This document shows, piece after piece, positions 1-12,639 of a stretch of DNA of 64,000 nt (position 1 is its first letter; the number at the start of each line of letters is the position of its first letter). Where the stretch lies: positions 2,669,001 to 2,733,000 of the forward strand of contig WPIO01000031.1 in the NCBI GenBank assembly GCA_009760855.2, read 5' to 3'. The position numbers and the translations under genes were made by a program. Source of the DNA: Cristatella mucedo (lineage: Eukaryota; Bryozoa; Phylactolaemata; Cristatellidae). Below the pieces are notes generated by a model. It did no database searches and had not been told where the DNA came from. It saw only the letters and a list, made by a program, of their open reading frames with translations.

Positions 1-2840
1 GGCAGCAGGTTCCCCAGTCCCTAGCCATTTGCCCAGCCGACCGACCAAGCGGTGGGTCCTCGCTGATTCATGATCGCGCAAGTTGTAGTGGAAAATCTTA
101 AAATGCGCCCGTTCTCGTGCAATACGCCGCTGAAATGGCCGGCAGCGAGTGCAGGTCTCCTGGCGGTAGATTATGGCGCTCTTGATTGGATTATTAGCGC
201 TCATGCAGGATCCGTTAAACCAGGCTCAGGGCAATCACCAGTATTTACGGTACATGGCCACAGGCGTGGTTTCCTGCTCTGATTCGTAAGGCAGACGATA
301 TCTAGTCATTCAGTATTTTCAAAGTTCTTCGTAGAAATAGATCAAGAGCACAGTTTAGCAGGTTAGTAGAATAAATGCGCAGTTATCGCAAATGCCTAAG
401 CGAAAGACGAACAACGGAGAAATAAATCAACAGCATGAGAGACTAAAGTTATGATTTGAGCCATTCTCAGTTCAAACACCAGGTCGTAGGGTTAAATTCC
501 TTGCGGCTTGAAAGTAGGCCCGGCTTACCGGCTAGGATTTCGGACAGTCTCACCCGCTTTGCAATGCCCAACTGGAATTTACGGCGATTGTTTTTTCAAA
601 TACCATCAGCTAGTCTGAAGTAAGAGCTAGTCAGTGAAAATTTGTGCTTCGAACAAGTAGGTCGCGAGCTACGGCTGGTGCTGTATTGATGCGCGAACCG
701 TCGTCTGACGAACAGACTACTATGCATTAACGACGCGGGCTTGTTATGCACTCAGGAAATGAATTTATTGCATTATGCGTTCATGTATGTCGCGCTTTCG
801 ATTGCTGCGTCGCTCTGGCTAAGGTCGGTATACCTGCATGCGTTGGCGCGGACGCTACGACTCGCAGGCGGCGCTTCCAGGCGCCGGCAGTATCAGTATT
901 AGGCATGCGTCTGCTGCGAGGACCAGCGCCGTTACGCCGCCGCGTTTGTGACAGCGGACTTCAGCGTAGGAAATGCTACAGCACGTTCGTAACAGTATGA
1001 AGCAAATTTAGCCAGTAAAGCCTCAGTGTCACCAGTAACTGCTCTTCAGCTTTACATGAATACTTTGCATTGTTAGATGTTTTTATTAAAAACGAAGCTA
1101 GAGTCAATGGAAATAATACAAGACACTTCTGAGAAGCTCTAATTCTGAGCTCCCTCATACGGCTTAGTGCACAAGCGCATTTAGTGGACAGTCAGGGGGC
1201 CGTAAGTATATAGGGTAGAGCAGATGCTGGTTCGGCGAATTACCGCAATCCACCGCAATCCACTGCAATCCACCGCAATCCACCGCAATCCACCGCAATT
1301 CCCTGTAAACATTGGCTATGCCGAGCTACAATTTTGAGTAAATATTGTAGTATAGTATTGATCTGATGCATCCGCCCAATTTCATTTCATTGCGCGCCCT
1401 CACGCTCATACAAATGAGCTGCGAAGAGGGGGGCCTTACAGCTATCCACCGCTTTAGGTCACACATCAAATCCACCAAATCCACCAGAAATCAGCTGCAA
1501 AACGCATTAAAAAGTTTGGAAGAAGATAAACATGCGCGACATTTGAAATATGCCCACACCATTTTGCGCGATTCCGCTCACGCATTCTCACGAAGTTGAT
1601 CGAAATAAATGGAATCGGCCCGGTAATACAGCAATGCAGTACAGGCCACTACCTCCACCGCAAAAAGACTAGAAATTCACTGCACACAATTTAAGTTTTT
1701 ATTACACATGAAAGCTTTAATGTTTTGTGGCACGCTGACCTAATTTTAAAAAATTGTGCATCCGCTCACGCTGGCAATGTGCTGCAATCGCCTGAAACGG
1801 CCTGTGCAGACACCAAAATCTTTAATTCACTGCAAATCATCTTCAAATTGTCAAAGCCAAGCTGAAATTTACATTGCGTATATGACTAAACTCAGTTCAA
1901 AGCACCCACAAAATTTTATTCTACAGTTCAGATTTGGTTGACGCCGAGGGGCGACGAGTACGTTTGCCAGATATTTTCAGCTTTAGGGAGTCCGACTTGA
2001 GAACAAACAAACGTCGGTGTCGTCGGCCTCCAGGGCATGTTACGGAAAGTTAACAGGAACTCTTTAGAGAATTTTTTTATCAGTTCTTGGGTGTGCCATT
2101 TGAGAATACTCTTTATTCGCATTTATTCACGCTCAGGCAAATGAAGTACGAGATGTTATTGTATGCACTGATGACGCTGGTTACGCATCGACGGATGACC
2201 AGGGATTCTACCTGGACTCTTTGAGATGTACACCGTGAAGCTTGAGGCGGCTGTATGCATGTCACAGTTTCTCATTGCTTATCTTGGTAGAAAACTTTGT
2301 GGAGGGGCGGGCAGCAGCATGAGGACCACGTGACGAGAGCTAGACGTGGCATACGGATTAACTCGTGTTGTAAGACACTTGCTTGATGGTCCGCTCGCTT
2401 AGTGCATTTAGCGTTTATAGCGGGTAGTGATGGGGACGTAAGCATGGTGGTAGACGCACTTTTTATTTGCAGATTCACTTTCTCTTATTCTAGGAAAGGG
2501 CTTAGTGATTGAAGAAGCGTTATCAACTAGAAGACCGGTATGGCAGGGGGAGAGAGGGCGGGGCATCGCGTCATGTTGTCACGCCCCAACCTATAGCCTC
2601 CTGCCAATCAGCTTAGCATGAGCAAGTGACTCATAGGTTATTATAATTGTTATTTTGTTACAGTCGCAAGACCTGCATGGCCATGCTTCGCAATTCCGAA
2701 CAGTCAGTGGAAATGGCCCAAGCTGAGTAGATTGGAATATAGCCCTCAGAGAACTTTCTGGTCACTTTCAGGAAGCACGATCAAATGGTTAGGGGCAGCG
2801 TGCTCAACGTCAACAAGCATGACATGGTCCGAGGTGACAT
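1..2840. other. Unassigned left flank
   Basis: No coding region is recognisable; every open frame is short and without family motifs. Near 465-520 the plus strand has a tRNA B-box-like stretch (GGTCGTAGGGTTAAATTCC) that may be a worn SINE head, but no clear A box was found. A short 10-bp tandem repeat lies at 1243-1300. The rest is moderately AT-rich and looks like decayed intergenic DNA. Confidence 0.5.
1243..1300. repeat. 10-bp tandem repeat (CCGCAATCCA)n
   Basis: About six consecutive copies of a 10-bp unit containing CAATCCACCG, with one C-to-T variant in the second unit. It is a simple minisatellite with no gene attached. Confidence 0.9.
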
Positions 2841-2844
2841 GCCT

Positions 2845-3352
2845 AATGTCACAGTGCAAATAGGGTTAGTGGCAGTATACACAGTGTGAAAATGCATAGG
2901 CAAACAAAAGACAAATCCCAATGGCTCACTAAATGCTGGAATACATAAATAATTTTTAGCTTCTTTTTAAATGTTTTCAAGTCAGGGTATATCGTGACGT
3001 CAATCGGGAGTGAGTTCAAGGATTTGGGAGCATACGAACGAACTAAAGGCATGGTCCTCGGTGGATTTAAGGTTCGCACGAGGTGTAGGTAAACGATTAG
3101 ATTAAGAAAAGCAGTGGTGCGATGGTGATGAAATAGATCTGATATGCAGACTGGAGCCAAAGAAACGAGGGACATACAAGTGAGTGAAAGAACTTTGAAT
3201 TCGATGAGCTGCTTTAATGAGAGCCAGTGCAGGTCGGCGAGAAGTAGTGTGACGTGGCAGCTACGATGATAACGACAGAGAAGTAGCCTAGCCGTAGAGT
3301 TTTGCACCAAGTTTAAGCCCCTGATTGCACAGGCTGGTTGCCCAGCAAGCAC
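2845..3352 (-). mobile_element. LINE family A 3' fragment (L2/CR1-like RT C-terminus)
   Basis: The minus-strand frame carries the hallmark C-terminal string of this LINE family: LVQNSTARL, then ADLHWLSLKQ, FKVLSLT, and a degenerate SYAPKSLNSLP. These match the better copies at 31106-31768 and 57868-58675. The fragment covers the region after the reverse transcriptase palm and is 5'-truncated. The 3' untranslated stem-loop is not clearly preserved. It is non-functional. Confidence 0.8.
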
Positions 3353-3359
3353 GGCCTCA

Positions 3360-5590
3360 CTCTAAACTTTCTGCTTGTCAGCGGACGCCATCCTTTCTCT
3401 CTCACTTCGCGCTCCGGAGCAGCCTACCTGATCTCAATGAATATCTAACTGGCTATTATGCACGCCCGATATGCCACTTGCCTGCATGCGTCTAGCACAG
3501 CCGTGGCCGTTATCCACAACCGGTAGAGGGTATTGATATTGGTATTGGTGTTACATATATTAATGTAATATATTGTAATATAGTGTGTTATATATTGCAT
3601 TATAGTGTATAGTGTAATGTATTGTAATATAGTGTAATATATTGGTACCTGTGGTGGTATTCGGTGGAGGTTTACCTTTCTCTCTTTATCGCGCTACTCG
3701 TGGGAACGCCAGCAGTTATTGCATAACGGAGCATAACGCATTGCATAACGGATGTGCTACCAACAATATCCGAGAATACAGGAGGCAGGACGTGGCCAGG
3801 CCTGAATAAACGTGGTCTCTGCAATGCTCGCGTCTTATCACTCGTATGGCGTCTCTTATCGCTCGTGTCTTATCACTCGTATCAACGTATGTGAACTGTG
3901 AACGTGTAAGTGAGCCATCCACGTGTTCCAACCAGGCCAGCACTGCTTTCTTGCTCCAGGCGCCGGTTACTGTGGGGCCAGGCAGAAAGACCTTGCTTCA
4001 AGTGGCATGATTTGTAAAGGACCCACATCATGCGTGTGATATCAGCAGAAAGGTTGTTACCTTTTTATCGAGAAAGCTCTTAACTGTCTAGGCCAACTGA
4101 GTTTAAATTTGAAAGAGCCCGTTTCCCGAGACTTCAGCCTAGCTGTGAGAGCAGCTGTGCTGCCTTAATGTGTACCTATGCGAATGTCGTCATGGGTTAT
4201 GAGTAAGAAGGCCTCGCATTTGTCTTTAGCATTATGTAACGCCTTGCTGGCCTTCGCTAAATTTTTGCGCGAACAAGAGCTGTTCGGCGGCGGGCTAGAA
4301 CTCCTCTGTCCTGGAGCAGTGAGCCAGAGAGGAGCTCCAGTACGGTTAGAGAGCAAGAGCTTAAGAGCAAGCCAGGAAGCTCTGAGACCAGCGGTGGCAA
4401 TTCGGCCTTTCGAATTGGTCTGATACCCTCGGGAGCTGCTGGCTGATGTTGGCTGGCCTGTCAACCTCGGCCATAACTCTGTCAAAATAGAATCGTCTGG
4501 AACCTATTCGGCATTCAAGCTGGACAGGGGTGCCCTTTCAGTGGCCTAGTGACGGTATTAATTCCTTACCGTATTGGGCCACAGGTGTCGGGCCGAATAC
4601 CACAATGCTCTTGCCCCGTTGTCTCTAAGTATTTAAGAGTCGAGCGACGCTAACTCTTGGTCTTTGTGGTCTTTTGTCCGGCTCCGCGCTTCGACACCGT
4701 CGGACTCGTTTCTCTGAAAGCGAGGGAGGAGGGCGGGCTGCTCGCCGGCGTGGACGGAACAGGACGAGGCAGCGCTAGGAGGATTCGGTGGACTCCACCT
4801 AATACGGTCGTATCGCGCCCGAGCTGGCATTTTGTGTTTCTTTTGTTTTTTGTGTGTGCGCGCTCGCACGTGGTCTCGGCATAAGGATTTGCTGGTGCGA
4901 GCTAGACGTAGTTGACGTGTGTGGAGTGTTCCTGCCGCAAGGTGGAAACGGAGTCCTAGTTCTCCGGTTAGGGTTTAGGCTCCGGTTCGGGCTCTGTCTA
5001 TTTGGGTCGTTCCCCATTATAGACGTAAGCAGCCTCAGTGTGGAGAAGTATAATCTCCGCAAGAGTATTGGTGCTGTTGAGAGCGTGCGAGGAGTGTGGA
5101 GATAAAACTGAGCTAGACGCGCAGCGACTTTGTGCGCTTGCGTATCAAAATCCCCAATTTGTATGTCTCGCTTTCCAATTCACGCCGCGGACTCACGACC
5201 CCCTTTAGTAACGGTAAGCAGGTAAGCTCCAGAAACTCGCGTTTCGTGGCGGCCAGCAGCTTATTGCGTGTAGGCGCGCACCGAACGGCATTATGCACTA
5301 GGTTACGCCGCTAGGTAAGCGGCAGGTCAAGCCTACACCGCCGAGCCTTCGGCGTTACAATTACACAAGATTAATTAGAAAGTGTTGTGAATTTGTGAAA
5401 TTTTGAGACAAAGATGCCATTAGTTGTTCGTTTTGACAAGATATTTGAGTGTAACGTGGAGCACAGAAGTGTAGTTAAACCTAAATCGAGAATTTAGGAA
5501 ATTTGATTCGCGTGACTATGGAGCTAATGCTGAAATTAACTCGGCATAAGATCGATTCTTTGAGAAATTAAGCAAGCTTGTTCTTATTGT
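3360..5590. other. Unassigned stretch, partly GC-richer
   Basis: It contains an AT-rich repeat patch (3541-3650) and, at about 4150-5340, a more GC-rich block with short open frames on both strands. None has recognisable domains. A TATA-like ATTTAAG near 4630 in a GC-rich setting could be a worn LTR promoter, but no matching ends or target duplications were found. Confidence 0.4.
3541..3650. repeat. AT-rich imperfect tandem repeat (TGTAATATAT)n
   Basis: Repeated variants of TAATATATTG, TAATATAGTG and ATAGTGTA run for about 100 bp, flanked by GGTATTGG on the left and ATTGGTAC on the right. It is a low-complexity array with no coding content. Confidence 0.8.
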
Positions 5591-5600
5591 CAATGGAAGC

Positions 5601-5701
5601 GTGACAGGACAAAATGTCCCGACCCAAAATGTCCCTGACAAAATGTCCCAGGACAAAATGTCCCCATACAAAAATGTCCAAGACAAAATGTCCCCACATG
5701 T
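5601..5701. repeat. MULE left terminal inverted repeat, array of near-palindromic units
   Basis: It contains six close-spaced copies of a unit like GGACAAAATGTCC. Its half-sites GGACA and TGTCC are inverted copies of each other, so each unit is nearly a palindrome. The opposite end (7621-7735) carries the same kind of array in inverse orientation. Such arrays could be repeated transposase binding sites; that is inference. Confidence 0.9.
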
Positions 5702-5830
5702 GATATAAGATTAGTAATACTAATGTTATTTTGAACAGATTTTATTAAAAGCAAGAGGTAAATAAATATATAAGAGTAAGAAGTTATATCCAGTTATTTT
5801 GGAGACAGTCTCTTCTCATACAACATTAAT

Positions 5831-7168
5831 TCAAAGGATTCTAGAAATGTCAGTAAGATACTGCATTCTGACACGGTTGTAGTAATCAGAAACCACGGTG
5901 AACAAGGCTTCATCTACTTGCTTGTATGTCTTGCCTTTTTTTCTCTGTGGTTGACCAAGTTCCAGTTGTCTGCGAAACAGTGCCATGCTGTGTTGTCCCA
6001 TCTTGATTTTCTTTGATAAGGCAATCGCAGTTGGATGTGCAATTCCAACTGAGTTTTTGAAGCTCTTATGACATCCTTCGACTGCATTATTGCTACGAGG
6101 TAGTTTATTAACGACGCGGTCGTAGTGGTTCCACAGCGTAAGTTCAAACCTTGGTGGAGTTCTTCTGTTTCGCCTCTGTCTCCCGATAAAATTGTCCTCA
6201 AAGTAGTCCAGAGTGACATCCATATTACGATAATCATCATCATCTGTAGGCTCCTCAAAAGCTGCAATGACATCCGCAGTAGGAAAAAATGCAAGAGCCA
6301 TTAGACGCTTTACCTTAGTAGCAAATTCAGGATCGTTATTGTAAGTGGCTGCTAATCCATGCTGTTGCACTTGTCTCCATATGCATTGCCCGAAATGAAA
6401 CATTCAACCCACCATTTTTGCATTCGGGAACTTGTCTTTGAAGGCGTTGATAGCAGCCAGCTCGAAGTCCGTAACAATGGATAAAGGTTGTCCAACGTTC
6501 GACAGCGTCGTTATGTGATTGAGAAATCTACCATATACTGCTTGAGAACGACCCGGCTGTAGAGCATATGCACATGGGAATATGGAGTTGTTGTGGAATC
6601 CATGTAAGGTGTAAAGCTGATTAAAGCCTTCAGGTGTGACACGAAATGTTCCGTCAGCGAACCAATGCTGACACTGTTGCAGAAAATGTAGATCGTCATC
6701 CGCAGCAAAGATGAGCATGTCGTCATCTTCGATTCTTAAAAATATGTTACCGTCTTGTGTCGTACGACATATATCATCTCCATCTGCAATACTTCTGGTC
6801 TTCAAACGCTGTCTTCGGACATAACGTGATAAGGTCTCATGAGCAGGTAGAAGATGGGCGTCGTCAACAGGTACAGCCAGCAGAGCCCGTTGTACAATGC
6901 GTCTACAGGGTTCTTCTGTTTCCCGAGCCTGCCTCTTCATTTCTCTTCTTGCTTCTTTAACAGACGCTCTTCCGTGGGTAACTGCATGACTATGCGTTCC
7001 AACTTCCTCAATAATTGCATTATTCAGAGTATGAATTCGCACCCCACAGTTTCGGTCCTCGCAACGCCAAATTTCTTTTCCATCTTCACCATTTCTATGC
7101 TTCGTGAATAAGAATTCTCCGACTACAAGCTTCATTGTTCCCTTCTGTGACGTTATGAATTTCATCAT
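5831..7168 (-). pseudogene. MULE transposase with FLYWCH zinc finger, one in-frame stop
   Basis: Two abutting same-frame segments (254 codons from 7168, then 190 codons from 6403) are separated only by a TGA at 6406-6404. The N-terminus has a FLYWCH-type finger with C36, C41, H59 and H61. The MULE domain follows, with FADGTF (D172) and IVTDFE (D234) as the first two acidic catalytic residues. NNAVEGCH in the second segment supplies the third. The TGA sits just before the conserved MFHFGQCIWR block, where relatives I know usually have a Cys. The combined length of about 445 residues fits an animal MULE transposase. The most likely reading is a single nonsense mutation. Confidence 0.88.
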
Positions 7169-7620
7169 CTTCCTTACTTATTTCTTTATCTTTTATTAAA
7201 CATTCGAATTACATTTACAGTTATATAAATACTAATCGCCTCGAAATCTTGTAAATTATTTACTACACTGCAAATCTATCACCTACTAAAACAAACAGTT
7301 TTAGTATAAGAACCTTCAGTGTAACTTCCACATATTTATACGTTTAAAGTGAATCAGAAGCCATTCATTAGTAAATATAACTGTAAAATTTGATATCTTA
7401 TCATTTAAGTTTGCTTGATTAATAAGACTATGGCACATGGCTTCATTTAAAGAGGCCTTTGATTAACTGCACATGCATATGTCGAGACTGACGGTCTCAA
7501 GTAATCTCATCAGTCTTCATTAAATATTAAAACTTTACATGCTACATTTTATTGGTGAAATATCGAAGCCTATTAATTATTATATATTTAAAATAACCTG
7601 AATATGATTAATTTATTGTA

Positions 7621-7735
7621 ACATGTGGGGACATTTTGTCCGGGACGTTTTTGTATGGGAACATTTTGTCCTGGGACATTTAGTCAGGGACATTATGTCC
7701 GGGACATTTCGTCCGGGGACATTTGGTCCTAGTAC
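7621..7735. repeat. MULE right terminal inverted repeat
   Basis: An array of degenerate GGGACATTTTGTCC units, including variants ACATTTAGTC, ACATTATGTC and ACATTTCGTC, runs from ACATGTGGGG to the target duplication at 7736. It is somewhat longer than the left repeat, so the arrays have gained or lost units. Confidence 0.88.
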
Positions 7736-8185
7736 CAATGGAAGTGATATGCGCTTGCATTATTCAGGGACTATAGATGAGAAAATATGGTACTGCTCTT
7801 CGAGGCTTTAGCCTGGGAGTCACCCGATATTCTAGATGAGCGAGCCAGCGCACCCGGGCCTTATACTCGCGCGGATTTCACGTGCCGGTACTTCCTTGTA
7901 GAATGACCTGATGCTGCCTTGTTCGCATCCAGTATAGACACAATCCGTACATATATAAAATGCCGCAGCCAGCGAGCCCTAAGTCAGGCTGGAAAGCACA
8001 TATAGCCAGACTTACAGTGTAAGTGAGACAGGAGTATTAATCGAGGAAAACATCATTCGTTGGTAACTGCCACGCTTCCAGCTCGTGCCTTGAACTGGGC
8101 AGTGACTAAAAAGGGTAATCGGGCTGACGCAAAATGTTGGAGCTATTGGAGAGTACAGAGCAAAGAAACGGCTTTAATCTCATCT

Positions 8186-8348
8186 AGGCGCAAGTACTCT
8201 GCGACGGCGGTTTGAAGAGCTCGGGAATTTTACGATTTAAGTTTGCAGAGCCCAGATACAATTGTTAGGCGCAAGTACTCTGCGACGACGGTTTGAAGAG
8301 CCCGGGGAATTTTACGATTTAAGTTTGTAGAGCCCAGATACAATTGTT
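8186..8348. repeat. 81-bp tandem duplication
   Basis: The segment beginning AGGCGCAAGTACTCTGCGAC at 8186 is repeated immediately at 8267. The copies differ by a few substitutions (for example GACGGCGG versus GACGACGG) and a 1-bp length difference. High similarity points to a recent local duplication. No coding content is visible. Confidence 0.92.
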
Positions 8349-8966
8349 CAAAAGAGTATAATTTATCTTTTTTCCAACTCGAAATAGATATCCTACTTTT
8401 TTACGGCGAAAGATAATAAATAGTGCATTGCCCATTCGCAGGGAGAGCTTTCACCAAGTGACGGCTAGTCGCGATTTCTCCTTAAAAACTGGCCTTAACT
8501 TGGATTAACTGGCTAAAACCGTGACATAGAAACGTATTCCAATCAATTTACAGCTGTAAACTTCAACGGCATTCCATTAAAATATAGACAAGACATAACT
8601 TTCTCCATGCTTTAAAATGCGAAATAGAGTGTAATCATTTTAGCTAGTTGCTGCCCCTATTGCAATGCATCCATAATAGCCTTTGAGCTTCATTTGTCCA
8701 TTAAGTTCCATGAACAGCTAAGACTTATACGATAAACAAGCGACAGCCATGCGCTCGACGACAGCAGCAAGATAAGCACCTAAAAGCAGTCACCAATACA
8801 AGTCAGCAGTGTTTTTCATGGCATCCTTTAATGAGGCTGACAGCACGATCATGACTAGCACACCCTCACTGCTGCTCCAATAAGCATGTAGGTGGCATGT
8901 AATTCGCAGGTGACATGATAAGTAAACAAATTTGAGATCAGATTTTCTCTATGCCGTCCAGTACTC

Positions 8967-8973
8967 CCACACA

Positions 8974-9009
<36 letters not shown>
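8967..9009. repeat. (CA)n microsatellite
   Basis: About 20 CA units with one CGCG interruption near the start, running into ATATATAA. Confidence 0.95.
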
Positions 9010-9015
<6 letters not shown>

Positions 9016-11173
9016 ATTCATGAATTCCATCCATATCCTCAATGAGGCTGTCGTGCAGACGAGACAGAAGACAGCGGAGTCAGTTCTGAGTTTCTACCGG
9101 GTCGAGCCCTTCGAAATCTCATGCGAAGTCTCAGTTCGACTAACGATTCTAACTTGCAAACGAATACTGTGAATACGAATATGCCCTGCAGGAAATTGAG
9201 AAGTGAGAAGGTGCAGTGGAGCGCCTCTGAATTTTTCACAGACGCCAGCACAGCAAATATTTACATGATGCCAATCGAAAAGATGAGCTTAAGGTTTAAC
9301 AAAGTTTCTCATACTAGACACTTCTGACAGCTTTCATTTTCCTTGCTGTGATCTCCAGTTTGATTATCACGAAACAGTACGCACAAATGTTAATAGTAAG
9401 AAAAACGCTCAGCGGTGCCAAGAACAGTGATTGATTTCCGAGCCTGGTGCTGAAAGAAGCACTGAGGCAGACCATAAACGGGCCTGAAGGTCAATGTTAG
9501 TGAGTCAGCTGCTAATCATAATCCGATTTACACCAGCGGCATTTTCCAAGCCACGGCGTAGTAGATAATTCGCCTGCTGCGGGTCACGTCTTCCGCGACA
9601 TGAACTCATAGAGCCGGAGCAATCCCTGTCGAATATAAGGCGGTTCAGACGAAGGCCGCTATTAAAAAATAGTGAATTAATACCGCAAGAGCGGCACATG
9701 CCACCAGTGAGTCGCCAGCAAGAGGACGGACTAGAAAAAAAACATAAGAAGCTAAGAACAAGGAGATCGACTGGTGTAGCAGCACTTATCCAGGGAAGCG
9801 GCTTAACAATGAAAAAGCTGCGAAAAAAAGACAGAGGCTAATCTCTGAAAAACAGAGTGCAATGGCTGACACGTAATCTTGAACGACTGGGCATCATATG
9901 GCAGTAACGGAATTAGTAGCTACACACACCAATGCGGTATCGCCTCGAACCAAGTACATTAGGTAGTCGTACTGACGAAGCTTGGTTCCCACCTGAGCGA
10001 AAAGGGAGCCATTTCCAATCAAAAAGTTTGTGTAATGTTCGACTACACAGCTGAAACATAGCACTGTCGTGTCGTTCACTAATACCATGAAAGTGTTGTC
10101 AAGAAAAGTTGAGTTTCGGACCTGAATCCCTAATGCAGCACTTTGCCGTTCTGCAAAAATACACTGGTTGGTTCCATTGATTGGGCGGCAGCTTCCGCTC
10201 ACGTGCTCCATGCCCTGTGGACATGCAATCGAGCATCCTGCAGCTCCGGAGCTGCCAAGTGGGCAGACTTGCACGCTCCGATAGAGCTGAGAGAAAGTAA
10301 GTCCATCCGCCGCTGGACTGAAGGTCTCCAGAGGCGTGAATACAGCTGCCAGAGTTCGGGGTGAGGAGAATAGAGAAGCTTAAAGGCAGAGATCAACATT
10401 GGGTGGGTGAATTTAGAGCTTGTCATGTCAATGCAGAGGCGTCTGAAAATCTGTTGCCCAGACCACAGTCAATGTTCTTATTTGCGGTTCCTTCACCGTC
10501 ATACACATAAGCAGCTGGACCGTTCGTGCAAGCGATTTACAGAGCTGTGAAGTCCAGATTAGTTTCAGCCGCTTGGCAGCTTCTGCAGAGCTTCGTGGGA
10601 GAACTGGCGGCGTTGGTGGAGCATAAGCTAAGCGGCAAGCTTTGCTACAACACGTTGGTCATATATTAGCACTGTTAATACAAGGAATTTGGGATTAAGC
10701 AATTGCGAGAAATCCCTCATAATAAAAGCAATATATTCTAAATACTTTAATATGACTGACTGGTGAGTCAATTTGTCACACATATGCAGACATATTAGAT
10801 CTATGATTGAGTATCCAACCTGAAACATCTCGATAATGCTAATCCACGCGATAACTTAATTAGAACTTTGAGGAAGGAACTCGCTCTTCGTGAAATGACT
10901 TGTGAGTTTGAGTTCGGCTGTTGCCGATCCTTCATTGTCCAGTGCAAGTTCTTCTGCCTCCATTTGAATGAGGCTGGTGAATCAACTAATGTTTTTTCTC
11001 TGAAGCTGTCTCTGCTTGAAAGGACAGTGGTAAGTAGAGGTGCAAGCAAACCGATAGTCTTTATGATAGTAAGAATTCATAAAAGAATAAGAACCTATTG
11101 AAGGCTAGTAAGGTAATTTGCTTTTATAGTTTCAGAGGCCTTTAGATTAACTCCCGCTAGCTCAAGGAGTACG

Positions 11174-11212
11174 CTTTTCTGTTCTTTCTGTTCTTTCTGT
11201 TCTTTCTCTGCT
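11174..11212. repeat. 9-bp tandem repeat (CTGTTCTTT)n
   Basis: About four consecutive CTGTTCTTT units in intron 2 of the left receptor pseudogene. Confidence 0.85.
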
Positions 11213-12639
11213 TTTTCTGCAACAAATCGCTCTATGTGCCATAGAGTCTGATAATTCTGACGGAAGATTTCGCTTCCTAGAATAAAGCATTAAGGACATT
11301 ATTTAGAATTACTGCTAGTGATTAGCCGGTCAACTTCAGCAGGTTGAACAGTAGAGAAAGCAGTTCGGAAAACTGATTGGCTCTAGGTCAGGGCTGAACT
11401 AACATACAGAAAGAATTTATATTAGAATACGGACAACAACACTGCAGATCTTCGTTTAAGAAACGAAAAGGAAATGGAGCACTCTATAACGACACACATA
11501 CGGATGTTAAGAGAGCCATTTCCTGCGTTGCACAAATGATAAAGGCGATATGCAAGTAGCTTGAGAGAGTGAGCTGTTTGTCCCCCCCCATGCTGAGGTG
11601 GACTGACATAATAAGCAGCTGCTGGCTCGAGTCAAAGCGGCAGCTTCCGTATTGACTTTAGCTATTGAAGAACTGCTGAGCTTGTACCTGATATACTTCA
11701 GAGCCGTTTCTTCCGGATTTTGCTCTTTTCGGTTTGTTCTGTATGAGTAGCTGGGGGAGGTGCCTGGACACATGTAGCGTCACAGCCTGGTAGCCAGCTG
11801 ATTATCGGGTTGGTTCCAAAATTTTGCACAGTAGATGTTTCTGTATGTGGTACCACTGGACAGTTCCATGACAGGTGTCGAGATTATGTCTAAAAAACGC
11901 CAAGGACAGGAGTACGACATACGTACGTATTGATATAAACGGTATGGTATGCAGCTAAAACGATTCTAGCAATAAATCCTGCGAAATCAGCGTCTATTCT
12001 ATTGATATAATAATGCTATTTGCATTCGATCGGTCGATTACAAAAATACTTTAGCTACTGCCACGCGAGTTAGATTTTTGCCGTGATAATACTGCATAAG
12101 CCTAATTCGGACTAGCAATTTCCATGTTCATCCGGGTATAGCCCTACACATGTATGTACATATATAGAGCTAAATCACTATAAGCGCTTCCTGTCTGAGC
12201 GTTTCCGCACACTGAGTCGGCAGTACTTTTAATTTTGCACTCTATGCATGCATATCCCTGCTGTTCTTGATAAGAGAGATAGTTTCTTCATTTTTGTGTG
12301 CTGCCACACAAAATCGTTGGCCCATAGACATGTGGAGTGAGTAGGCCATCAGTCGTTAGGATTGACACGGGAGTACATTAACGTCTTAAAACAAATTGTT
12401 AGCACACTTAAGATACTCGTGTTGATGCTTAATGCACTGCATCTCTTGGTGTCGTGGACTTTTGGAGATGTGCTTTGACTCTGGTCAGTGTGCTTTTTGT
12501 GCCAGTCTGCTTTTGCACTGGCCCTGGTTGCGTGGCCAGAGCTTAGCTAGAGCTGCGTTGTTTGCAACATGGACAGCTAGCCATTTCCGCTGACAGCGTA
12601 ACAATAATGCAACTGCGAACCTTGCTAGTATGTTCCAGT

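Larger units (their letters stand above)
5600..7735 (-). mobile_element. Mutator-like (MULE) DNA transposon with 9-bp target duplication
   Basis: This is a complete element of about 2.1 kb. It is flanked by perfect 9-bp direct repeats CAATGGAAG at 5591-5599 and 7736-7744, the duplication length usual for Mutator-like elements. The termini are inverted repeats of about 100-115 bp; their inner edges mirror each other (CCCCACATGT at 5692-5701, ACATGTGGGG at 7621-7630). Inside is one minus-strand transposase gene with a FLYWCH finger and a MULE catalytic domain, broken by a single TGA. The intact duplication and readable transposase suggest a fairly recent insertion. Confidence 0.9.
7745..9038. 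other. Unassigned stretch with TATA-like site and local duplication
   Basis: At about 7951-7962 there is a well-formed TATA-like ACATATATAAAA followed by GC-richer sequence, but no downstream open frame is recognised. An 81-bp tandem duplication (8186-8348) and a CA microsatellite (8967-9009) follow. The 3' part lies just downstream of the left receptor pseudogene. Confidence 0.5.

Noticed and set aside
1243-1300. CRISPR-like array
   Set aside because: Continuous 10-bp units without spacers in a eukaryotic context.
4165-4485. Overlapping open frames of about 80-106 codons on both strands
   Set aside because: No domain, no homology to any family I know, mirrored frames on the opposite strand, no splice context.
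4966-4979. TTAGGGTTTAGG as a telomere-like site
   Set aside because: Fewer than two units, no array; likely chance.
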